Part shown: piece by piece, positions 1-5,667 of the stretch | How positions within the stretch are numbered: position 1 is the first letter of the stretch | Layout of the letters: every line of letters starts with the position of its first letter | Assembly: GCA_019242465.1 (NCBI GenBank) | Contig: JAFAVL010000140.1 | Location: 1-6,200, forward strand | Direction: 5' to 3' | Length of the DNA stretch: 6,200 bases | Source: Chroococcidiopsidaceae cyanobacterium CP_BM_RX_35 | Lineage (GTDB): Bacteria > Cyanobacteriota > Cyanobacteriia > Cyanobacteriales > Chroococcidiopsidaceae | Notes under the pieces: generated by a model | Told to the model about the DNA's origin: nothing | The model's database searches: none | The model's input: only the letters and a program-made list of their open reading frames with translations | Position numbers and translations under genes: made by a program

Positions 1-986
1 TGAGGTAAAACTTGGTAAATGATAATATCAGCAATACGAGTTATCATCGTTTTGATTTGATTTCGATCATTAACTTGCACATAGTCTCTACGCAAATCTG
101 GATAGAGTAACCACTGCATTACATCACCCCGGCGAATAGCAGCTTGAATTTGGTCCATTGCTTGAATGCCAACCACTTCTGTAAGTTTTTTGGCAAAACC
201 GATCGCAAAACCTCGCTGTGCTTCTGCTTGTAAAGGTTTTAGGTTGAGCAAACCAACCTGATAGAGTCGGGTTGTCACCGGAATCACTCGCAGCCATCGC
301 CAGACCGGAATTAGCAAAAATAAATCATACCATCGTCTCAGAGCAGATTCAAGCCAACTTAACTCCGGATGATCCCGACGAATTGCTCGATTCCGAATCA
401 GAAAGTCAATTGCGAAAATGATAATGAATGGCAGATCAATTAACCAAAAATAATCAACCGTGTATCCAAACCGATTGACCCGGCGGTAGTAGTTTGCATC
501 CATTAAGGGTCGAATCTGCTTATTCCAAAATTCGATTTCTGACTGCCAATCAGTTTGAGCGAGATAATCCTGACTCCAGAAGCGATCAAAGGCAACAAAA
601 GACGATTTTGCACCCGTGCGAGATCTCAAGTTCTGTTTAATTGTTTCTAGGGTGGCATTGTCATTTTTAGGAAAAGGATTATCTTGAATCAAAAGTTGGC
701 TGTACGATCGCAGCTCGGCTAGTGATGCTCGCACTTCTGGTGAGCCCACTCCCGTTTGAGCAACTTGAGATTCAAACGCGGCGACACTCTCTAAATAACG
801 TTGAGTTTCCGGATGCGGATGAATTCCTTTCACAGGATCATAGGCTTGTACTAAGCTCGGTATGATTTGCAAATATAGCGATCGAGCACTCAAATATGTG
901 AGGTTAAAAAACACCAAAGCTAAATTCAATAGTGCCAAGATCGGAATCCAGCTTTTTATCGAGAAATGGTGACGATTAGATCCCAT
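1..986 (-). CDS. Unrecognised multi-pass membrane protein, 3' end outside window
   Basis: This frame is open from an ATG at 986-984 to the left edge and gives 328 residues with no stop, so the C-terminus is missing. I do not recognise the family. Residues about 12-32 form a hydrophobic helix (WIPILALLNLALVFF) that could be a signal anchor. Residues 33-165 are polar and probably extracytoplasmic. Two further hydrophobic segments follow at about 178-196 (YFWLIDLPFIIIFAIDF) and 219-236 (WYDLFLLIPVWRWLRVIP), with basic clusters around them (RNRAIRR at 198-204; R230, R233, R240). Residues 250-328 are polar and look cytoplasmic, ending near a new hydrophobic stretch (IADIIIYQVLP). The acidic helix followed by an arginine-spaced helix vaguely recalls ion-channel voltage sensors, but this is only an impression. 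The ATG is preceded by AGG with a 7-base gap. The frame stays open upstream to 1160, but without another ATG. Confidence 0.8.
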   Translation of the reverse strand, partial: MGSNRHHFSIKSWIPILALLNLALVFFNLTYLSARSLYLQIIPSLVQAYDPVKGIHPHPETQRYLESVAAFESQVAQTGVGSPEVRASLAELRSYSQLLIQDNPFPKNDNATLETIKQNLRSRTGAKSSFVAFDRFWSQDYLAQTDWQSEIEFWNKQIRPLMDANYYRRVNRFGYTVDYFWLIDLPFIIIFAIDFLIRNRAIRRDHPELSWLESALRRWYDLFLLIPVWRWLRVIPVTTRLYQVGLLNLKPLQAEAQRGFAIGFAKKLTEVVGIQAMDQIQAAIRRGDVMQWLLYPDLRRDYVQVNDRNQIKTMITRIADIIIYQVLP

Positions 987-1060
987 GTATTGACCTGGCT
1001 TCGGCAAAATAGGAGAGCTTGATTTAAAGCTTGCAGAAAAAGTTAAGGGCTGAGATGAAA

Positions 1061-1103
1061 CATCCAGAGGTTCGGCATTTTTACAAGTTAAAACCTCTAG
1101 ATG
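1061..1103. repeat. Imperfect inverted repeat, 12-bp arms, 19-base loop
   Basis: CATCCAGAGGTT at 1061-1072 pairs with AACCTCTAGATG at 1092-1103. All 12 positions can pair in RNA made from the minus strand, with one G-U wobble, around a 19-base loop. It lies between the aspartoacylase-like gene, which stops at 1142, and the membrane-protein gene, which starts at 986. In the direction of transcription the stem is followed by only three T residues, so it is not a classic Rho-independent terminator. It could be a transcript 3'-end stabiliser, a weak terminator, or a DNA site for a dimeric regulator. Confidence 0.6.
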
Positions 1104-1124
1104 CTCACACAAGGAAAAGGTCAA
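1096..1124 (-). promoter_or_regulatory. Possible sigma-70-type promoter for the leftmost gene
   Basis: On the minus strand TTGACC (1124-1119) matches five of six bases of the -35 consensus. It is followed after exactly 17 bases by TCTAGA (1101-1096), which matches only three of six bases of the -10 consensus. Transcription would begin near 1089 and leave a leader of about 100 bases before the ATG at 986. The weak -10 box overlaps one arm of the inverted repeat at 1061-1103, so the two readings compete or interact. The call is tentative. Confidence 0.25.
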
Positions 1125-1141
1125 CTGTTGGTCGACAGGGG

Positions 1142-2221
1142 TTAATAGTCGTCTCCGGGCTCATAGCCATTGCCAGCATTGCCTTTCGGTTCCGTGCTGT
1201 CGTACAGGATCTGCATTACCCGCGAGCCCGGTTCGTTGAGCGCGTCCCGAGCGATCGTCGCGACTTCGCCAGCTACGCTCGCCTTGTACTCGGCGACGAC
1301 ATCGCCAAAGGAATTGCGCTGAATCGCGACTTTCTGTCCCGGTATCACTTTGTCTCTCAGGTCCACCAACAATTCGAGGTAACCGCCGGTCGTCGAACGG
1401 ATGGTTTCAAACGCATTGCCGAAGAAGGTTCCGGCTTCCTTGGACGTGCGTCCTATGGAACCTTCGATGACCTTGTAATGCTTAAGCACGTTCATGCTGC
1501 CTTCGACGGCCATCGCGATTTTCCGCGCATCGAAACTCCGTGGGCTGCCGATCTCGATGGTTATCACCGGGATACCCGCCTCAACGAACGCCATTTCGAG
1601 CGTGCCGCTCTCGCCGGGGTCGTTCTTTATCTGTTCGATCGGAAACAATTCGGCAATTTGCCGGGTCTGGGCTTTGTGAAAGTCAGCGAAGATGAACATC
1701 GTGAAATCGCCGCCGGTAGCCGCCGTATGGTAATCGAGCGCAATGTCAATGTTGTTCTTGAATAGCCGGTTCCAGAGGATACCAGCGTGTCGTATTGGCG
1801 CATTGTCGCCTGTTTCGTTGCCGGGCCACACGCGATTTAAGTCGACCAACGAGCCGCCGCTCTGTGCGATCGGCCACTTGCGCTGTGTATACTCCTTGGC
1901 CGGGCGGGAGAGGTCGTAGATAGCGATCACCGTGCCCGACATCTTTGCCGGATCGAGACCAGCCATAATCCTCTGTACTGCGTTAACCGGGCTCAACTCA
2001 TCGCCGTGCACGCCAGCGGTCAGCGAGATGCGCTGACCGTCCCGAGTGCCCTTTGCCACGACCACGGGGACGTACCAATGCTGGCCAGTGCCCATCTGTA
2101 CACCCTGGAAGAAAAAGCGGTGCTTCTTACCGGGTTCAAGGTCGTTGATGTCCAGCTGACTGATGACGGGCACACCCTGAATCTTGTCGCCCGTGAGGGT
2201 TGTCGCCTGTAAGGTTTGCAT
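1142..2221 (-). CDS. Succinylglutamate desuccinylase/aspartoacylase-family zinc hydrolase
   Basis: This 359-residue protein belongs to the AstE/AspA branch of the M14 carboxypeptidase-like fold. These enzymes use one zinc ion to cleave an amide, removing an acyl group from an amino acid; the substrate here is unknown. Numbered from the ATG at 2221, the visible motifs are GVHGDE with zinc ligands His72 and Glu75, DLNRVWPG at about 128-135 (the family NR substrate-binding motif), DYHTA with the third ligand His165, and TIEIGS with the likely catalytic Glu223. The last 80 or so residues would form the beta-rich C-terminal domain. All key residues are present, so it should be active. I chose the ATG at 2221 because the longer frame starts with TTG at 2338, adds 39 unconserved-looking residues, and bypasses a good ribosome-binding site. 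No arginine-catabolism genes are nearby, so a role in the AST pathway is not supported. Parts are 60-63% GC, unlike the genes on either side. Confidence 0.93.
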   Translation of the reverse strand: MQTLQATTLTGDKIQGVPVISQLDINDLEPGKKHRFFFQGVQMGTGQHWYVPVVVAKGTRDGQRISLTAGVHGDELSPVNAVQRIMAGLDPAKMSGTVIAIYDLSRPAKEYTQRKWPIAQSGGSLVDLNRVWPGNETGDNAPIRHAGILWNRLFKNNIDIALDYHTAATGGDFTMFIFADFHKAQTRQIAELFPIEQIKNDPGESGTLEMAFVEAGIPVITIEIGSPRSFDARKIAMAVEGSMNVLKHYKVIEGSIGRTSKEAGTFFGNAFETIRSTTGGYLELLVDLRDKVIPGQKVAIQRNSFGDVVAEYKASVAGEVATIARDALNEPGSRVMQILYDSTEPKGNAGNGYEPGDDY

Positions 2222-2227
2222 AACCAG

Positions 2228-2238
2228 TCCTGTCCTCC
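2228..2238 (-). promoter_or_regulatory. Ribosome-binding site that fixes the start at 2221
   Basis: Read on the minus strand, GGAGG (2238-2234) and a second purine run AGGA (2231-2228) precede the ATG at 2221-2219. AGGA lies 6 bases from the ATG, which is ideal, while GGAGG lies 12 bases away. No comparable motif supports the TTG at 2338. The rest of the gap up to 2388 shows no convincing promoter or terminator. Confidence 0.6.
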
Positions 2239-2388
2239 AGATCGCGGTACTGTCAATAATCACCTTCAATCCGACAAGTGCTAGTCGTGTTGCCGATCTA
2301 AAGACTGGTTGGCAGAAGAGGTGAAACTTCGTAACCAACGTATTTCTGTCATCTGCTTAAACAGCTGCTCTCTATGGGTTATTCCTGA

Positions 2389-2811
2389 TTACGAACAACT
2401 CAAGTTTGATCTCATTTGAGTTTCAGCCGCTTTCACAGCGGCAACTTTACCGGAAATTGACGCACTTGCTTGCCGGAGCGTCGCTGTATTAGGAATACCT
2501 CTAATAGCTTTATTCAGGTTATCGTATGCCCTATTTAAATCGGCAGCTTTTGCATCTTGAACCTTCTGAGCTGATTTAGTAACATTACTAAATGTTGCGC
2601 TGACTTGGTCTTGTGCCTTTCTGAAATCACCAACTGTGGAATTAGGACTCATGCTTTTGAGAGTGGTGACTGCTGTATCGAATCTCGCTAGATCAGTACA
2701 AAGTTGGGTTTTCGTGTCTTGGGTTGATTGGGGAGATTTATTTGCGCAGCTTACTAGTAAAAGCAGTGATAGCGTAGCTAGAAAAAAATTAAATCCACGA
2801 TTAGAAATCAT
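2389..2811 (-). CDS. Small helical lipoprotein of unknown function
   Basis: This 140-residue protein has a textbook lipoprotein signal: a basic start (Arg5), a hydrophobic core at 9-20 (FFLATLSLLLLV) and a lipobox LVSC ending at Cys22. It should therefore be lipid-modified and membrane-anchored after cleavage by signal peptidase II. The mature part (about 119 residues) is rich in Ala, Ser, Thr, Lys and Gln and looks wholly alpha-helical, probably a helical bundle or coiled coil. Two more cysteines, Cys38 near the start and Cys139 next to the end, could form a disulfide that ties the ends of the bundle together. I recognise no catalytic motif and no named family. The ATG at 2811 has GAGG 7 bases upstream, which supports the start. 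It is 110 bases from the MscS gene upstream and has its own promoter, so it is probably a separate transcription unit. Confidence 0.85.
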   Translation of the reverse strand: MISNRGFNFFLATLSLLLLVSCANKSPQSTQDTKTQLCTDLARFDTAVTTLKSMSPNSTVGDFRKAQDQVSATFSNVTKSAQKVQDAKAADLNRAYDNLNKAIRGIPNTATLRQASASISGKVAAVKAAETQMRSNLSCS

Positions 2812-2859
2812 GAAAAACCTCGATTCTTAAAACAAATTATTGGAAGGTTTGCAGCGTAG

Positions 2860-2887
2860 ATTATAGCCAACAGTTATATGAAATTAA
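2860..2887 (-). promoter_or_regulatory. Promoter of the lipoprotein gene
   Basis: The minus strand carries a perfect TATAAT -10 box at 2865-2860. A poor -35 element, TTAATT (2887-2882), lies 16 bases upstream and matches three of six bases. Transcription would start near 2853 and give a leader of about 41 bases. A perfect -10 box with a weak -35 box is typical of a promoter that needs an activator, which fits the direct repeats just upstream. Confidence 0.6.
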
Positions 2888-2895
2888 TAGGAAAT

Positions 2896-2914
2896 AGGTT
2901 GGTATTAGGTTGAA
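2896..2914 (-). promoter_or_regulatory. Tandem direct repeats, Pho-box-like operator
   Basis: On the minus strand TTCAACCT (2914-2907) and ACCAACCT (2903-2896) are separated by 3 bases, so the CAACCT core recurs every 11 bases, about one helical turn. They lie 8 bases upstream of the weak -35 element of the lipoprotein promoter and overlap no coding sequence. The 8-base repeat with a 3-base spacer and an AACCT core is the layout I recall for cyanobacterial Pho boxes (consensus near CTTAACCT, bound by the PhoB-type regulator SphR). Only two repeats are clear, and a third in register (2892-2885) does not match. Confidence 0.3.
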
Positions 2915-2921
2915 AGACTAC

Positions 2922-4709
2922 TCAATCGTTTTTTGAATGCTCAATGGTACCGGACTTGCTAGAACCATTTTCCAGTTGAATGTTTTGGGGAGTGCCAATC
3001 TGAATGTTGTTGCGATCGAAGGCAATTTTGAGACGACGCCGCAATTCTCGTGCAGTCGCCCATTGTTGAAGCGGAGCCGTTTTAATCCAAATCCGGATTA
3101 CAATTCCGGTGTGGGAAATCTGGTCAACTCCAAACAGTTCATGGGTATCTAGGATCACAGATTGCCACTCCGGATCTTGTGCCATTTGATCAACAGTTTT
3201 TCGAACTATTGCCAGAGCACGGTCAACATCGGTTTTGTAGGCGACTTCAACCCGGAAATCTGCCCGTGCCCAACTCCGTGATCGGTTTTCCACCTGAGTA
3301 ATTAAGCGGTTGGGCAGGGTAATTAAATTGCCTTCGTCACTGCGGAGCTGGGTAACCCGCAAATTCAGGTTTTCTACCATTCCAGAGATACTGTCAATTC
3401 TGATGTTATCTCCAATCCGAAATTGGTCTTCCAGTAGAATCAGGAACCCATTGACAAGATCTTGGACCAGGCTTTGTACCGCAAATGAGACCACCAATGC
3501 GAGCAATGCTCCCAATGTCAGGATCGAATCTGGCGCTAAGTGCAGCCACCGGAGTACCCAGAGGATAGCCACCGTGTAAACCAGAACCATTTTTAGCCCT
3601 TTGATTACGTTGGCGACCGTGGCAATCCGTTGGAGATTCGCTTTAGTTAAGGATTTGTCTTGCTGCCAACTTTGGGTGAAGCGATCAATGCCGAAATCAG
3701 TCAGCCGATTTGCTAACCCGGTTAAGAACCAGGCCATCAACATCACAATGGGGATAGCGACGACTCTCTTGGCAAACTGGCTCGTTTGGGGAAAGACATT
3801 GAGACTGTAAGCAATCCCAATTACCCAGACAAAGGCGATCGCCCAGAACAGCAACCATCGCAGAAACAGGACAATTTGTAGCCGTTGTTGTAATCCCAAA
3901 TATTGGCGCAGTAGTCCCTGAAACAACCGCAGCTCTGACTCTGCCTGCGGTGGCTCAACAGTCGTGAGTTCTTGGGTGTGAATCAATGCGGTCTCTGCTG
4001 CCAGTCGTTGCTCAAGTTGTTGTTCGCGCCGTTTAAACAATACCCAAGTTGCCCCTAACACCAGCGTCAATAGCACGGTTGTAACTAAGACTTTGACTAC
4101 TGTGGAAATTTGTCGCTGCAACGCTCTGGGTTGGCGCAGCTCTAACGCCTGTCGGAGTTCCCGCTCCAAAATTTCTTGCCACCGTTCAGCCAATCGTTCT
4201 TTGCTGATTGAGGCATATTGCGCATCTGCTTCCGTCACCGTTAGCAAGACTTGTGCTTTTGTTGGGGTGGCGTCTTTGATAAAGAGAACGGGCTGCCCAT
4301 TTATCGTCTCGATCACCACCTCCAGCGTTTTGGGATCTAGTACGGTCTCATCCGAAAATCTATTGCTAGTAATTAATTTTTCCAGATTGGCTTCTATATA
4401 TTCGGCGCGAATTTCAACGGGTATCTGGCTACCGAGTTCGCTGCGATTGAGCACAATCGGAGACGCAATTCTGAACAGTTCTTTCCCGTCTAGGCGCACC
4501 CCAGCTGATTCCAAGGTGCCTTGCCGCTTGACACCGACAGGAAGTGGCTGGGTTCCACTCGGAGACGTTAAGGATGGCAATTGTCCCAAGGCGCTCGGTC
4601 CGTTGATCGCGGTACTCATCAGCAAAACAAGTGTCGCGATGCTGAACACAACGAATTGGCGTAGCAGATTGGCTCTTTTCCAGCCTTGACGGTTGAACAT
4701 TAGATTCAT
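2922..4709 (-). CDS. MscS-family mechanosensitive ion channel with periplasmic N-terminal domain
   Basis: This 595-residue protein is a small-conductance mechanosensitive channel homologue, which would open under membrane tension to release solutes after osmotic downshift. A signal peptide covers about residues 1-42 (core FVVFSIATLVLL, Ala-Leu-Gly near the cleavage site). A periplasmic domain of about 155 residues follows, with a helical stretch at 168-195. Membrane helices lie at about 202-224, 278-302, 313-333 and 370-388, and the pore-lining helix is at 397-425. The MscS beta domain is seen at about 428-475 (EDQFRIGDNIRI, then LPNRLI at 465-470), and the alpha/beta cytoplasmic vestibule at about 485-570. 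The E. coli MscS is 286 residues, so this one is about twice as long. Its pore helix lacks the usual glycine pattern. Its ATG overlaps the BrkB stop. The Shine-Dalgarno signal is weak, consistent with coupling. Confidence 0.95.
   Translation of the reverse strand: MNLMFNRQGWKRANLLRQFVVFSIATLVLLMSTAINGPSALGQLPSLTSPSGTQPLPVGVKRQGTLESAGVRLDGKELFRIASPIVLNRSELGSQIPVEIRAEYIEANLEKLITSNRFSDETVLDPKTLEVVIETINGQPVLFIKDATPTKAQVLLTVTEADAQYASISKERLAERWQEILERELRQALELRQPRALQRQISTVVKVLVTTVLLTLVLGATWVLFKRREQQLEQRLAAETALIHTQELTTVEPPQAESELRLFQGLLRQYLGLQQRLQIVLFLRWLLFWAIAFVWVIGIAYSLNVFPQTSQFAKRVVAIPIVMLMAWFLTGLANRLTDFGIDRFTQSWQQDKSLTKANLQRIATVANVIKGLKMVLVYTVAILWVLRWLHLAPDSILTLGALLALVVSFAVQSLVQDLVNGFLILLEDQFRIGDNIRIDSISGMVENLNLRVTQLRSDEGNLITLPNRLITQVENRSRSWARADFRVEVAYKTDVDRALAIVRKTVDQMAQDPEWQSVILDTHELFGVDQISHTGIVIRIWIKTAPLQQWATARELRRRLKIAFDRNNIQIGTPQNIQLENGSSKSGTIEHSKND
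3835..3842. repeat. HIP1 octamer
   Basis: This is a perfect GCGATCGC inside the ten-base palindrome GGCGATCGCC, within the MscS-like gene. HIP1 is the highly repeated palindrome of many cyanobacterial genomes, so it helps assign the organism. Confidence 0.9.
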
Positions 4710-4711
4710 TA
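4707..4711 (-). promoter_or_regulatory. TAATG stop-start overlap, translational coupling
   Basis: On the minus strand the stop TAA of the BrkB-family gene (4711-4709) shares its last A with the ATG (4709-4707) of the MscS-like gene. Only a weak GGAT lies upstream of that ATG. Ribosomes that finish the first gene probably re-initiate on the second, which would keep the two products in a fixed ratio. Confidence 0.75.
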
Positions 4712-5647
4712 ATGTGGGCTATCCGAGTTCAGGGTTCTGTGACGGCGGCTCCCGAAAATATGAGCATAAATGTAGGAAAACACGCAGCCGAAGAGGAAGA
4801 TTTGGCAGGTCAGGAAAATCCACAGCAACAGAATCATAACGCTCCCAATCACACCATAGGAGAGGAAATGGCTGCCGATCGTAATGACACTATTGCTGAC
4901 TAATTGTTGCAATCCTACAAGCAACAGGGCGGTGAGTAGCGCACCCAACCACACATCCCGCCAACCAACATAAACGGACGGCAAAATTTTGAACAAAATG
5001 CAGACAGCCAGAGCCAGAATCAAAAAAGATGAGCTTGTCTGAAGCCCTCTAGTTAGTTGCAGTTCGTCAACGTGAATGAAGAAAAAGGTTTCTTGAAAGG
5101 TTGTGACTAGCTTAAGGATGGTTCTAATGGCAATATTTGAAATTAATGAAGCTAGCAGCAGTAAGGCAGTTCCTATCACTAACAGAAAAGAAAAAAGTTT
5201 GTTGGCTATAAAGAAAAGCACCATCCTAGGAACTGATCCGACTTCAGACGCTCGACTCGGCGATTGCCAAATCTTGTTGACTGAACTCCTGAGAACGGCG
5301 AAGACTGCACTAGCTGCCCATAAGAGCAAGCTAAATCCAATGATTCCAGCTCCAACGCTGTTTTCATTCAAGGCAATCACGGTTTCTTTGACCAAACCGT
5401 GAACTTCTGGAGGTAGAAACCGCTCTACCGCTTCCTGGATGTATTGAGATGCTTCAGTATTCGGTCTAATCAACAAACCGATAATGCTCAAGATGACCAA
5501 TAGTATTGGAAACAGTGAGAAGAGAGCGAAGTACGACAGGGCGGCTGCCATACCGGGGCAATTATCTCGATCCCACTTCAATCCTGTCTGGATCAGGAGT
5601 TGGGTTGCTTTTGAGGGTAGAATGGTAGACCGAATATATCGCAGCAT
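4709..5647 (-). CDS. YihY/virulence factor BrkB family inner-membrane protein
   Basis: This 312-residue protein matches the usual length of the family (E. coli YihY is 290), which was once mislabelled RNase BN. Its biochemical role is not settled; members are integral inner-membrane proteins, and transport has been proposed. Family signatures are the first helix AAALSYFALFSLFPILL (34-50), Trp110 in the second helix, NKIW at 124-127, the ILPSVYVGWRDVWLGA segment (221-236) and the long last helix that starts SYGVIGS at 263. Predicted membrane segments are about 36-60, 97-120, 148-172, 204-224, 232-252 and 266-292, six in all, with a short basic C-terminal tail (GSRRHR). The ATG at 5647 has a weak GAGA 6 bases upstream. 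It starts 20 bases after the upstream gene's stop and overlaps the MscS-like gene, so it is probably the middle gene of an operon. Confidence 0.95.
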   Translation of the reverse strand: MLRYIRSTILPSKATQLLIQTGLKWDRDNCPGMAAALSYFALFSLFPILLVILSIIGLLIRPNTEASQYIQEAVERFLPPEVHGLVKETVIALNENSVGAGIIGFSLLLWAASAVFAVLRSSVNKIWQSPSRASEVGSVPRMVLFFIANKLFSFLLVIGTALLLLASLISNIAIRTILKLVTTFQETFFFIHVDELQLTRGLQTSSSFLILALAVCILFKILPSVYVGWRDVWLGALLTALLLVGLQQLVSNSVITIGSHFLSYGVIGSVMILLLWIFLTCQIFLFGCVFSYIYAHIFGSRRHRTLNSDSPH

Positions 5648-5667
5648 CGTCAGTCTCTACAGTAGTT

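Noticed and set aside
987..1160. 5' extension of the leftmost gene in the same frame
   Set aside because: The frame is open back to the TGA at 1161-1163 but holds no ATG or GTG start, overlaps the end of the upstream gene and covers the inverted repeat and candidate promoter.
1031..1765. Plus-strand open frame of 244 codons opposite the aspartoacylase-like gene
   Set aside because: It begins with TTG, overlaps a gene with a full set of catalytic motifs, and its protein is an Arg/His-rich string without motifs, as expected from the antisense of a GC-rich gene.
2020..2256. Second minus-strand frame of 78 codons within the aspartoacylase-like gene
   Set aside because: It is the shifted frame of the 5' part of the real gene, rich in Arg, Ser and Trp, with no motif of its own.
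2222..2338. 39-codon N-terminal extension of the aspartoacylase-like gene
   Set aside because: Its first codon is TTG, not ATG, it has no ribosome-binding site, and the added residues do not look like part of the family; the ATG at 2221 has a good one.
1142..2338. Genomic island or insertion carrying the aspartoacylase-like gene
   Set aside because: No transposase, integrase, tRNA gene, terminal inverted repeats or target duplications are visible at either edge; only part of the gene differs in composition.
2339..2388. Hairpin terminator after the lipoprotein gene
   Set aside because: The gap has a CAGCTG palindrome and several 3-4 base pairings but no stem long enough and no T-run.
2812..2921. 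Terminator after the MscS-like gene
   Set aside because: I found no stem followed by a T-run downstream of the stop on the minus strand; the repeats there are direct, not inverted.
4093..4689. Plus-strand open frame of 198 codons opposite the MscS-like gene
   Set aside because: It is antisense to the signal peptide and periplasmic domain of a clear channel gene and has no start signal or domain.
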